Shown: positions 14,658 to 23,177 of the stretch, one piece after another | Position numbering within the stretch: the stretch's first letter is position 1 | Layout of the letters: each line of letters begins with the position of its first letter | Source of the DNA: Planctomycetota bacterium | GTDB taxonomy: Bacteria; Planctomycetota; Planctomycetia; Pirellulales; Pirellulaceae | DNA: 28,752 nt | NCBI GenBank assembly: GCA_024277285.1 | Contig: JAJRVM010000222.1 | Location: 1 to 28,752, forward strand | Direction: 5' to 3' | Notes under the pieces: model-generated | What the model saw: only the letters and a program-made list of their open reading frames with translations | Told to the model about the DNA's origin: nothing | Databases searched by the model: none | Translations under genes and position numbers: made by a program

Positions 14658-17546
14658 CTAAGGATCTGGCTTGAGCTCGGCCAATCGGCCTCCTTGGTCA
14701 TCGACGACTCGCACAACGCTGTCGTGTCCGCCAAACACGATGGACTTGCCCAGCAGGCTCGTGCTGACCACGTACAAGAAGTCTTGCCCCTTGCCAATCG
14801 ATTGACGCTGTCCGCTCATGTCACACCGATACAAGTTCTGGTCACCACAGGCAGCAAAGAAATGATCCGAAGCGCCCGCGAACTGGACCGACGTCACCTC
14901 TTTGCCGAACCCTTTGATCGTCCGGATCTGAGAACCGTCGGTTACATTCCAAAGCTTGACAATCTTGTCGGCGCCACCCGTTGCGAGGACTCGCCCATCG
15001 GCTCGCCAACTGACACTTAGCACGTGATGCGTATGACCTTCGAACGCTCGTACCCGTTGGCCAGAGACCGCATCGAAGACCCTCATGAATCGGTCCGCCC
15101 CGCAACTGGCCAATTGCTTGCCATCGGGAGAAAACGCCAAGCCGAGAATCGTATCGCTGTGCGCGTCCGTGATCTCTCGCACGAGTGTCCCATCACTCAC
15201 TTGGTAGATCTTCAGCTCGCCGCTTCGTGATGGCTGTCCGCCGCCGACGGCCAGCCATTGGTCGTCGGGACGAAAACTGAGCGCCGTAACACGGTCTGCC
15301 AAAGAGGATGAATGGTCGGGCGCACCGATCGTGTAGGCCAGTTGCCATTGGCCGTCGATTGGAATGCGGTAGAGTTTCGCGTCGGCGGTGACGACGAGCA
15401 CGTCTCGATCGGGGCCGAACGCAATGGCCACGATTATGCCCTCTGGCAACGCAACGACGTCCAGCGGCTTTCCGTCGACCGTTCGCCAGAGGCCGATCCT
15501 CGCAAGTTCATCGCTCGTCGCAATCAGGCTGCCGTCGGGTGAAACCACGACTCGCACCACGCTCGATTGATGGCGTTGCAGTTCATCGTCGATCTGCTTG
15601 GTCTGGTCGGTCTCCTTTTGATACTGTTGATTGGCTCTGTGTAATCGAGGTCCGAGGCGTCGGACCGCATCGTTGGCGTCGGCCGAGGTCTTTTCGGAAG
15701 TTTGTACCGACCGTTGTGCGGAATCGAGCGACTGGCGCCGCGTCGCCAACTCCGTCGCGGCTTTCGCGGCGGCCTCCGTCTTTGTCTTGAGCGTCTTCTC
15801 GACCTCGGTCACCTTCTTCTTGGCCTCGTCAAGCTGCGAAGTGGCGGCCTGTTTCGCGGCATCGTCATCGGCGTCACGGGCGGCTTTCTCGGCCGCTGCG
15901 AGCTGTGCTCGGGCATCGGCCGTTGGCTGCTCAGCCGCTGCTCGATCGGCAACCGCTTTGGCGTTTTGCTGTTGGGCTTTGTCGAACTCCTGTTGCGCCT
16001 TGTCGCCGGATTCAGTCGCCTTCTTGAGATTGGCCTCCTCTTCGGTGGCCCGCTGTTTTGCGGATTTTAGATCCTGCATCAGGTTGTCCACATGCCGCTG
16101 GGCAATTCGTTGTCGGAGTGACTGCTGATCTTGCTGCCACCGAAGTTGAGGGTCGACCGAAAGTTCCGCAACGAGTTTTCCAGATTCAAGATCCCATAGT
16201 TTAGCCGGAACGTTACCGCCCGCGGAAATCAGGCGTTTGGGCAACACCGTTGCTACTAATTCACGGACGGCGGCACCATGGTTGAATTCTCGCTGCGTCT
16301 GTCCCGTCTTGAGCGATCGTAGACGGATGTTTCCATCTTGGCTGGCCGAAATAATCTGATCCGCACCCAGACTCAGGATCGCTGTAACTGGCTGCGAGTG
16401 TCCGGCCATTTCGCGAGGTGTCGCCAGTCTCCCGTTTTCGTCGACCGACCAGATGCGTAACACATGGTCGTCGCAAGCGCCCGCCAGTGAGTTGCCGTCG
16501 ATCCAAGCCAACTGATTGACACCCGCGGCTTGAGCCTGCGAATCGGATTCGACATGATCGGAATTCCACAACCGGACCGTCTTGTCCGTTCCGCTAGAGG
16601 CGGCGAACACCTGCTCCGGCGATACGGCCAAGGAGGTGAGTCGCCCGGAGTGACCCGCCAACACCGCAAGGGGCTCGGGTTGGTCTTTTGTAAGCACGTG
16701 AATCGTGCCTGTTTCATCGGCGACGTAAAGAGTGTTCCGAAGTGTGCCTCGCTCGGCCCTCGCGACGATTGCGATTCGTGATCGAGGCAGTTGTACCGGA
16801 TCGCCAACAGCCTCAACTCGCTGCCAGAGTTTTACGGTGCGGTAACCGCCCGACGCGATCCAGCTCCCATCATGGCTGAAGGCCAGCGACTGAATAAGAT
16901 CGAGGTGGGCGAGTGGCGTGTTCAATGCAACTGGCGAATCAGTCAGGCTCGCGTCGACTAAGTGGTCAACATAGCGGCCTTGTAGCACATCGTAGACCCA
17001 GACCCGATTAGCTCGGCCTGCTACGACGAAGCGACCGTCGGGCGACTGAGCTGCGGCATAGATCGGATTCACGCCCCTAGGCAGTTGTTTCCAATGGATC
17101 GTTTCGTCGGCAATTGCCACGTCGCCCTTGGCACCCTGCCGGATCCACATGGCGAACATCGCCAGCTCTTGGGGCGTCAAATCCGAAGCACCCGCGTCGT
17201 TATCCTCGGGCGGCATCATCGGCTCGCCTTGCTTTGCCGCAAGCGCAAGCAATAGGCTCTCTTCAGGCTTGCCGGGCACCACAGCCGGCCCTTCAAGCCC
17301 ACCTTTCAAGATCGTCTCGGGCGTTTCCAGCACCAAGTCACTTTCGGCATCCGTATCGTTATGACAAGCCAGGCAATTCTTGCGAAGGATCGGCAACAGC
17401 TCGCGTTGAAAGTCAACCGGGTCGGTTCGTTCGAGGACTGCAATGGGGATTTCATCCGCCGAGAGCGGTGAGGACGCGAACAGACCAAGGCTGATGGCGA
17501 GCGCGGCGCAGATCGAGGTGCGTCGTCGTGGCGCGGAAAGAGTCAT
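14658..17546 (-). CDS. Planctomycete cytochrome C domain / WD40 repeat protein with internal coiled coil
   Basis: A 962-residue exported protein. A signal peptide (residues 1-30, ending SSPLSADE) precedes a planctomycete cytochrome C domain (PSCyt1 type) with CLACH (C58, C61, H62) and the following VVPGKPEESLL and MMPPE segments. WD40 beta-propeller repeats follow from about 155 to 465. A long alpha-helical coiled coil rich in Lys, Glu, Ala and Gln (about 475-645) interrupts them, and a second WD40 set runs from about 650 to the end (for example LAFSPDGKQLASCGADRFMR). The ATG at 17546 is preferred over the upstream TTG (17558) because it has GAGGT about 5 nt before it and gives a normal signal peptide. 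It is the last gene of a three-gene set: only 22 bp separate it from the PPC protein. Role probably scaffolding or redox, outside the cytoplasm. Confidence 0.9.
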   Translation of the reverse strand: MTLSAPRRRTSICAALAISLGLFASSPLSADEIPIAVLERTDPVDFQRELLPILRKNCLACHNDTDAESDLVLETPETILKGGLEGPAVVPGKPEESLLLALAAKQGEPMMPPEDNDAGASDLTPQELAMFAMWIRQGAKGDVAIADETIHWKQLPRGVNPIYAAAQSPDGRFVVAGRANRVWVYDVLQGRYVDHLVDASLTDSPVALNTPLAHLDLIQSLAFSHDGSWIASGGYRTVKLWQRVEAVGDPVQLPRSRIAIVARAERGTLRNTLYVADETGTIHVLTKDQPEPLAVLAGHSGRLTSLAVSPEQVFAASSGTDKTVRLWNSDHVESDSQAQAAGVNQLAWIDGNSLAGACDDHVLRIWSVDENGRLATPREMAGHSQPVTAILSLGADQIISASQDGNIRLRSLKTGQTQREFNHGAAVRELVATVLPKRLISAGGNVPAKLWDLESGKLVAELSVDPQLRWQQDQQSLRQRIAQRHVDNLMQDLKSAKQRATEEEANLKKATESGDKAQQEFDKAQQQNAKAVADRAAAEQPTADARAQLAAAEKAARDADDDAAKQAATSQLDEAKKKVTEVEKTLKTKTEAAAKAATELATRRQSLDSAQRSVQTSEKTSADANDAVRRLGPRLHRANQQYQKETDQTKQIDDELQRHQSSVVRVVVSPDGSLIATSDELARIGLWRTVDGKPLDVVALPEGIIVAIAFGPDRDVLVVTADAKLYRIPIDGQWQLAYTIGAPDHSSSLADRVTALSFRPDDQWLAVGGGQPSRSGELKIYQVSDGTLVREITDAHSDTILGLAFSPDGKQLASCGADRFMRVFDAVSGQRVRAFEGHTHHVLSVSWRADGRVLATGGADKIVKLWNVTDGSQIRTIKGFGKEVTSVQFAGASDHFFAACGDQNLYRCDMSGQRQSIGKGQDFLYVVSTSLLGKSIVFGGHDSVVRVVDDQGGRLAELKPDP

Positions 17547-17568
17547 TTGAAACCTCAAGTAACACGAT

Positions 17569-20106
17569 TTATTCTTTACGCGTCTCGGAAGCGGTGATTT
17601 CTAGTACGATGGCGGGCGAGTTGATGTAGCTGGTGACTTCGGTCGGACCGAAATTCTTCTTGGCGGCCGCCAGTCGCTCATCAAGTTGCTTGGCGAACGC
17701 ATCGGCCCGTTTTCGCTTTTCAACCCGCTGGTTGTGGTGAGCCTCCGCTTTGGCGACAGCCGCTTGGGCCGTTTGTCGTTCGTTCTGAGTGAGTTGTTCG
17801 GTCTGGACCGACGCTGCTCGCTGCGCCTGAGCAAGTTGTTCGGCGGCCATCGCGACGAGTTGGTCTATTTGAGCAATGACTTCGTTAAACTGGTCTCGCC
17901 GCGCTTGGGCATCAACAATGGCTTGAGGATTACGAGCGTAGTCCGCCTTGAGCTTGCCTCGCAGAAAGAGGGTGTACGTGCCTGGTTGGATTTCGTCGTT
18001 GTCCAGAGCCAGTTGAAGCTCGGCGGTGGACGAGTCCGGTTTCAACTTAACGGGCTGAGCCTTGACCTTGTCTGGCAATCCGATGAGACTCAGCTCGCAA
18101 TCTCCTTTTAGCTTGGCGTGTTTCTCGTAGCTCAACGGGATCGCAATCTTCTCACCGACGTGAGTCTTCCATCGTCCCGATTGAGTGCTGTCGTTCTCGG
18201 TGACGCGCACGCGAGCGAATGCGGACTCTTGGCCGAGCACCGCGAGATAGGTCTGACGAGCTAACCTTGCCGCGGGACGCGATTGTTCAACATTGATCGT
18301 GCTGCCAGTCAGCACGACCTCTTGAGCGACACGCTCGATGGTGTTCGCTCCCACGTTCGCCTCGCCCACAACTTCGATCGACCCGCACCATGTCGTTGCG
18401 TCATCGCGGGCGGTCAGCATCAATACGCCCTCCGATCGGCCGGCGGCAATATGGCATTCACTGGCCGTGACGCCCGTTGGCAGGCCTCGGGCGTAGACGC
18501 GAACGTCCTGGCGAAAACCGCCTTGACTCAAGACGTCGATCAACACCGGGAGTGTACCGGAGCGGCGAAGGACCATCGACGCGCGGTCGATCTTCTTGTC
18601 GTCGTCCATCGCCTGTTGCTGTGTCCACGCGATCAGTCGGAAGTCGGGCTGCTGCGGCTCGATGACAAGCCGATAGGCGAAACGTGGGTCGTCGATCGAG
18701 CTGACGTTCAGGTCGCGCATTCCAATCCGATAGTCGGCATCCTGGTCGGCCGTAAAACGCACCACCGGGTCTCGATGCGAGAGCTCGAGTCCGCGGCGCC
18801 ATGCTTGCCGGTAACGCTTTGCGTCGGTCTTCGAGTCGTCGTTGGTCAAGACCTGCTTGGCATGTGTCTTTCCGTCCGCCGTCGTGACCACTTTTTGCAC
18901 GAATATCTCGGGATCCGTCGGGTGCCCCAGACGATGACTCAGCACGCGAATCTGATAGGCCTGTCCTTTCGTGGCCGAAAACTGAACCCAATCTTGATCG
19001 CGGCGCGGGTAGAATCGTCCTGAAAAATCGCACGGGATCGTGATCGGTTGTGCCGTGTCGGGCGTATCGTTGGCTTCCACTTCCGTGACGACGTCGTGGT
19101 CTGCGTAGGAGACCATCAGGCCGTTGGAAACGCCGCGGTGCGTGGGCCAACGAAAGATGAAACCGTCGGGCGTGGCTGTGATCGGATCGATTAGCGGCGT
19201 CGATGCCGTGTGGCGAGGCGGGACGAACAGCGTAATGGGGGCACGTTGAAGCGACACACCGTTCAGCCGAATGTCCTTGTCGGTTTGCCCCTGAGGCAAG
19301 TTGTGGCCGTACGCCGTCAGTGCGGCGTTGGCCCCCGGTATCGCGGCGATTGGTGTGACGGCAACCAGGTACGGCCCCGCACAAACTCGCAGTCGGTACA
19401 GATGTTTCGCGCCGCCCGCATACAGATGGTCGCGAACACTCAGTAAGTAGTCGCCAGTGTCGGGCGCGACAAATTCCAACCGCGGATCCAGAAGGTGCCT
19501 GCTGCGTGCGAGCCGGCGGTGCTGGTGGTCCCAGATCGTCAGGACGGGCGACAGGCTTGCGCCAAGGTGTTGTGCCATGCATTCGATGACAAGTGTTTGA
19601 CCCTGTTGTGCGTGGAATCGAAAGTAATCGACGGCACCGGCGTCCGTATGGCCGTTGACGACGACATCGGGGGCCAAGTCGCTTGCCGCTTCTGGCGAAT
19701 GATGGTCGCCCGCTTCGCGCCGCTCGGGCACGTCGCCGACCACAAAGCTTCGAGGTGTCGACACGCCAAAGCGTCCTAGGAGCCGCGCGTCATAGGTGCC
19801 TGGCGGAACGTTCAACGAAATCGACACTTCGAACTGATTGGGAACCGTCTGCGGACCGATTTCGAATTCGGCGGCTGCTCGCATCACCGGCCGACCGACG
19901 ATCCCGGCGTGGGAAAACACAAGCTGGCGGCCTTCGTCCAGATCGCGGCCGTCGACCTGCACGTTCACAACACGTCCGGCCTGCCCACCCGCCGGGAAAA
20001 TGACATCCAACGCCGGATTCGGCAGTTGGGCAACGGCACGCGTCGACGGATCTAATAACGTCATACCCAGTAACGTCACGAGACTCAGAAGCATGCGGTA
20101 CGACAT
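17569..20106 (-). CDS. Pre-peptidase (PPC) domain protein with C-terminal coiled coil
   Basis: An 845-residue secreted protein of a type regularly found beside DUF1549/DUF1553 haem proteins in planctomycetes. A signal peptide covers residues 1-26 (ending AVAQ). An N-terminal IPT/Ig-like region has PNPALDVIFPAGGQAGRVVNV. A PPC beta-sandwich at about 140-240 has VDYFRFHAQQGQTLVIE and the VAPDTGDYLLSVRD end. A second PPC-like segment near 310-385 begins EVEANDTPDTAQPI. Ig-like repeats follow, then a Gln/Ala-rich coiled coil at about 735-830. No protease catalytic triad is visible, so I read it as a binding or structural protein. The open frame extends upstream to 20484 inside the previous gene; MSYRMLLSLV at 20106 begins the signal peptide. 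It lies 77 bp after the DUF1553 gene and 22 bp before the WD40 gene. Confidence 0.87.
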   Translation of the reverse strand: MSYRMLLSLVTLLGMTLLDPSTRAVAQLPNPALDVIFPAGGQAGRVVNVQVDGRDLDEGRQLVFSHAGIVGRPVMRAAAEFEIGPQTVPNQFEVSISLNVPPGTYDARLLGRFGVSTPRSFVVGDVPERREAGDHHSPEAASDLAPDVVVNGHTDAGAVDYFRFHAQQGQTLVIECMAQHLGASLSPVLTIWDHQHRRLARSRHLLDPRLEFVAPDTGDYLLSVRDHLYAGGAKHLYRLRVCAGPYLVAVTPIAAIPGANAALTAYGHNLPQGQTDKDIRLNGVSLQRAPITLFVPPRHTASTPLIDPITATPDGFIFRWPTHRGVSNGLMVSYADHDVVTEVEANDTPDTAQPITIPCDFSGRFYPRRDQDWVQFSATKGQAYQIRVLSHRLGHPTDPEIFVQKVVTTADGKTHAKQVLTNDDSKTDAKRYRQAWRRGLELSHRDPVVRFTADQDADYRIGMRDLNVSSIDDPRFAYRLVIEPQQPDFRLIAWTQQQAMDDDKKIDRASMVLRRSGTLPVLIDVLSQGGFRQDVRVYARGLPTGVTASECHIAAGRSEGVLMLTARDDATTWCGSIEVVGEANVGANTIERVAQEVVLTGSTINVEQSRPAARLARQTYLAVLGQESAFARVRVTENDSTQSGRWKTHVGEKIAIPLSYEKHAKLKGDCELSLIGLPDKVKAQPVKLKPDSSTAELQLALDNDEIQPGTYTLFLRGKLKADYARNPQAIVDAQARRDQFNEVIAQIDQLVAMAAEQLAQAQRAASVQTEQLTQNERQTAQAAVAKAEAHHNQRVEKRKRADAFAKQLDERLAAAKKNFGPTEVTSYINSPAIVLEITASETRKE

Positions 20107-20183
20107 CAGCGAGTGGCTCTCGGTCAGGAGGACACTTCGGCACGGTCGACCGCAAAGTTCCTCGGCATCAGGCAGGTTGTGGA

Positions 20184-22643
20184 TCAGTGGTTGAAAAGAA
20201 ACTCCTTGGTGTTGATCAGAGCCCAAACGATATCTTCGAAAGCTTCGCGCGAAGAATCCTTGGACTGTACGTAGTCTTGTGCAATTCTTAGTTCCTCGGT
20301 GTCGGGTTGGCGGGCGAAAGCCAGTAGATACAACTGACGCATGCGTTGTTCGAACGGCTGGTCGCCCGCGCTGAGCTTTGCGGCCAGGCCTTCGTCCGCA
20401 GAGACTTTGCCCAAGATGTCTTTCGAATTGAGCAAGTGAAGGCTCTGCGCCAAACTGGCGTCCGACGATCGCTCGCACTCGCAAGCACTACTGGCTTCCG
20501 GACGGCCGAACACGGTTAGAAAGTACGAACTGAATCCGTTATCGGGCAGCTGAATGGCGCGCGTTCCCGCCGGTACGCCCGGAAAACGGGTCGGAACCGC
20601 CGTTACCTGATCGATCGCATCCAATAAGATCTCTGCATCCATTCGACGTGGATAAAACCGCGAATAGTTCTGCTTGTCGTTCTGATTGTACTCGTTCGGG
20701 ACCGCACTCAGCTGGAATGTTGTCGAGGTGCCGATCAGGCGAACGAGGTACTTGAGATCGAATCCGTGGTCGACAAAATCACTCGCCAAGGCCTCCAGTA
20801 AGTCGGGATTCGATGCCGGATTCGTGACGCGCATGTCATCTTCCGGATCGATCAGTCCTCGCCCCAAAAAGTGTTTCCAGTAACGGTTGACGATCGCTTT
20901 GGCGAAGAACGGATTGTCCGGCTTGGTCATCCAGTCGGCCAAGATGTCACGAGGGTCGTCCAGCGGCGAGATCGTCTCGGGATCGCTGTCCAATCCAGCG
21001 GGAATTAGCTTGTCGCCTGTCTTGGGATCGGTCATCGAGGCCTGTCCACGCTGGTGGAAAATCTGATCCTGTCCTGCCAGCCCGGTTTGTTTGCGACCAA
21101 CGCGCGAATAGAACGCCGAGAAACGGTAGTAGTCGCGTTGGCTCCATTTTTCGAACGGGTGATGGTGGCACCGCGCGCACTGGATTCTCATGCCGAGAAA
21201 CAACTGGGCGGTGTCTTCGACGAGAGCCGAATTCTCGCGAAGCTGGCGGTACCAGGCGACCGGCGCGTTCAGGCTGACGTCTCCAGTGGCCGTGACGATG
21301 TCCCGAACGAATTCGTCGTACGGCATGTTCTCGTACATGCAGTCGCGAATCCAATGGTAAAAGGCATACGTCGATCGTTTGGCCGCCTCGTCAGATCGCT
21401 TGTTCCGCAGAATGGCGGCCCACTTGGTTGCGAAGTTGTCTGCGTAGTCCTCGCTGTCGATCAGGCGATTGACCAGCCGCACACGCTTGTCCGCCGTGGG
21501 ATCCGCCGCAAAGGACGTCGCCTCTTCCGCCGTCGGAACGCGCCCGCCAATCAAGATCGTGGCGCGCCGCAGAAACGTGCCATCGTCGCAAACTTCGGAA
21601 GGCGGCAAGCCAAGCCGCTGGAGCTGAGCGTTGACCAGGTTGTCAACGTAGTTCGACGGCTCCGGTAGATGAGTAATAGCTTGGCCCAAGGGTAACGTGG
21701 CGCGGAAAACGTCAACATGACCCTGGAACGTGCACATGACCGCGACGGTGCCGGATTGATCGTAGGTCGTCATCCATCCGGTCGGCGACACCTCGGCCAT
21801 TTCCGCATCGTTTGATTCCAATCGAGCCATTCGTGTAACGTCGCGTGTGGTGCCGTCGGAGTAACGTGCAATCACCGCCAATTGCTGACGACTGCCCGGT
21901 GGCATGACGCGTGTCTTTGGAAAGACGTCAATGCCCACCGTCACCGGATCGGTATCGGCACCCAGCGGCATTCCCTGGCTGATCCAACGATGCAGGACGC
22001 GGTACGGAGCCGAATCGAGATCCAGACGTTGACCTCCGCCATGGGGCAGTTGAGCGGTGCTCTTCATCAGCAACAAACTACGCTCTGGCGCTGCCGGAAA
22101 CAGCCGACGTCCGCGGCCTTCTTTGATCAGGAATTCATAGTCTTCCAGCGGCTCGAAACCGAGCAGCGACAGCCGAAATCCATTCTGCCCGCTCGCCTTG
22201 CCGTGGCATCCGCCGCCGTTGCATCCGTGTTTCGTAAATAGCGGGACCACTTCGTTTGCAAAGTTGATCGGCAAATCTTCATCGAAGTGCTCCACACGAA
22301 CCTGAATCGTCGCCGTACCCGCCTCGGGATGAATCGCGGTAATGCTCACCTCGCCCTCGCCCTGGGCCGTGACCTGCCCGGTCGAGTCCACGCCCGCGCG
22401 ATCGAGCGGCTGAACGTCAAAGTGAACCTCACGCGTCACATCACGCTGCTGTCCGTCGTCGGTCGAAAGCGTCACAATCAGTTGCTGCATGCCGTCACGG
22501 CCCGCGATAACCGCCACCGTCTCGCCTGAACGACCTGTGTCGATCGAAAGGTGAGCCGCCCTGGCCAACGGAGGCAGCGCGAAAAGCACCATGGCGGCGA
22601 CTTGGAGCCGGCCGCCGATCGGATGGAGTGGGGCGTACCGCAT
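20184..22643 (-). CDS. DUF1549/DUF1553 (PSCyt2/PSD1) haem protein with BIG2-like N-terminus
   Basis: An 819-residue exported protein of a planctomycete-specific family thought to bind haem outside the cytoplasm. A signal peptide (to about 30) is followed by an Ig-like (BIG2) domain at 38-118. An unusual CNGGGCH motif (C141, C146, H147; four residues between the cysteines) begins a cytochrome-like segment, and a second Ig-like region spans about 235-320. DUF1549 (about 335-540) contains CARCHHHPFEKW (C489, C492, H493), and DUF1553 (about 560-800) contains PFFAKAIVNRYWKHFLGRGL and ends KEFLFNH. The frame opens at 23021, but the extra 126 residues read through a dispersed repeat (EDTESTEE). MRYAPLHP at 22643 gives a signal peptide and has AGGAAGGGAA just upstream. 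It is the first gene of the three-gene set. Confidence 0.9.
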   Translation of the reverse strand: MRYAPLHPIGGRLQVAAMVLFALPPLARAAHLSIDTGRSGETVAVIAGRDGMQQLIVTLSTDDGQQRDVTREVHFDVQPLDRAGVDSTGQVTAQGEGEVSITAIHPEAGTATIQVRVEHFDEDLPINFANEVVPLFTKHGCNGGGCHGKASGQNGFRLSLLGFEPLEDYEFLIKEGRGRRLFPAAPERSLLLMKSTAQLPHGGGQRLDLDSAPYRVLHRWISQGMPLGADTDPVTVGIDVFPKTRVMPPGSRQQLAVIARYSDGTTRDVTRMARLESNDAEMAEVSPTGWMTTYDQSGTVAVMCTFQGHVDVFRATLPLGQAITHLPEPSNYVDNLVNAQLQRLGLPPSEVCDDGTFLRRATILIGGRVPTAEEATSFAADPTADKRVRLVNRLIDSEDYADNFATKWAAILRNKRSDEAAKRSTYAFYHWIRDCMYENMPYDEFVRDIVTATGDVSLNAPVAWYRQLRENSALVEDTAQLFLGMRIQCARCHHHPFEKWSQRDYYRFSAFYSRVGRKQTGLAGQDQIFHQRGQASMTDPKTGDKLIPAGLDSDPETISPLDDPRDILADWMTKPDNPFFAKAIVNRYWKHFLGRGLIDPEDDMRVTNPASNPDLLEALASDFVDHGFDLKYLVRLIGTSTTFQLSAVPNEYNQNDKQNYSRFYPRRMDAEILLDAIDQVTAVPTRFPGVPAGTRAIQLPDNGFSSYFLTVFGRPEASSACECERSSDASLAQSLHLLNSKDILGKVSADEGLAAKLSAGDQPFEQRMRQLYLLAFARQPDTEELRIAQDYVQSKDSSREAFEDIVWALINTKEFLFNH

Positions 22644-22737
22644 GAGGTTCCCTTCCTCGTTGAGGGCGGAGATTGGAGGGCGAATATCAGCAGGGATGCG
22701 AGACACGTTGACAAGCCGGGTGGGTGATTCGCCCGGG

Positions 22738-22766
22738 ATTATCACACCCGAGACCCTCGATAGCAA
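22738..22766 (-). promoter_or_regulatory. Candidate promoter of the three-gene haem protein operon
   Basis: On the minus strand TTGCTA (22766-22761) and GATAAT (22743-22738) are separated by 17 bp. These match the sigma-70 -35 and -10 elements at 4/6 and 5/6 positions. Transcription would start near 22731, leaving a leader of about 88 nt before the start at 22643. Sequence match only. Confidence 0.5.
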
Positions 22767-22804
22767 GCATTTCGCACCCATCCGTGGGGTCGGGGAGGCG
22801 ATTC

Positions 22805-22964
22805 GCCACAGAGGGCACCGAGAGGAATAAAAGGGTCCGGCCAGATTGAGCGCCAAGGATTTTTTGTTGAATAACCATGCTCGCCGACACGCCTCATAGC
22901 GGACAGTCGTGGTCGGCGTAACTTGCGACCGCTTTTCCTCCGTGCTCTCGGTGTCCTCTGTGGT
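22805..22964. repeat. Inverted-repeat element between the divergent haem operon and dnaG
   Basis: Arms 22805-22824 and 22945-22964 are inverted complements at 18 of 20 positions, enclosing 120 bp. The arm sequence (CCACAGAGGACACCGAGAG type) is of a widespread dispersed intergenic repeat that translates as EDTESTEE. The interior holds a GC-rich hairpin (22882-22891 with 22908-22918). It may be two solo copies in opposite orientation or a small MITE-like element. No transposase is nearby. Confidence 0.65.
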
Positions 22965-23003
22965 GAGATATCTGCTCCGAGACAAACGGGTGGCCGATCG
23001 TTG

Positions 23004-23031
23004 TTGACCGGTTGGGGGCAATGTTTATAAT
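23004..23031 (+). promoter_or_regulatory. Promoter of the dnaG-rpoD block
   Basis: TTGACC (23004-23009) and a perfect TATAAT (23026-23031) are separated by 16 bp, 11 of 12 consensus positions for the housekeeping sigma factor. Transcription would start near 23038, leaving a leader of about 140 nt to the preferred GTG start of dnaG. It is the strongest promoter match seen in the window. Confidence 0.75.
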
Positions 23032-23166
23032 TCTGGGCTCGTGCTATGGATGGCACGCTGCTGATTGGCCCGCAACCGGCAACGGGAGCATGAAGGATCA
23101 TGGAAGGTCTCTCCTCATCTGCGGTCAGTGTCGTGGCTCTTCCCACGCTGGCTCGTTTCGCTTTGC

Positions 23167-23171
23167 AGGAG
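23167..23171 (+). promoter_or_regulatory. Shine-Dalgarno site deciding the dnaG start
   Basis: AGGAG lies 6 nt before the GTG at 23178. The upstream in-frame ATG at 23100 has only AAGGA with 2-nt spacing, too close for normal initiation, and would add 26 residues unlike the primase N-terminus. Confidence 0.65.
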
Positions 23172-23177
23172 TCGTCG

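Noticed and set aside
18458..19582. 374-residue minus-strand frame
   Set aside because: Shadow of the PPC-domain gene in another frame. Composition is Arg/Pro/Ser-rich as expected for an out-of-frame GC-rich read.
20107..20484. N-terminal extension of the PPC protein
   Set aside because: It lies over the end of the preceding gene in another frame, and the signal peptide begins at 20106.
22644..23021. N-terminal extension of the DUF1549/DUF1553 protein
   Set aside because: It translates a dispersed repeat (EDTESTEE), lacks a signal peptide at its start and would overlap the dnaG promoter. The start at 22643 has a ribosome-binding site and a signal peptide.
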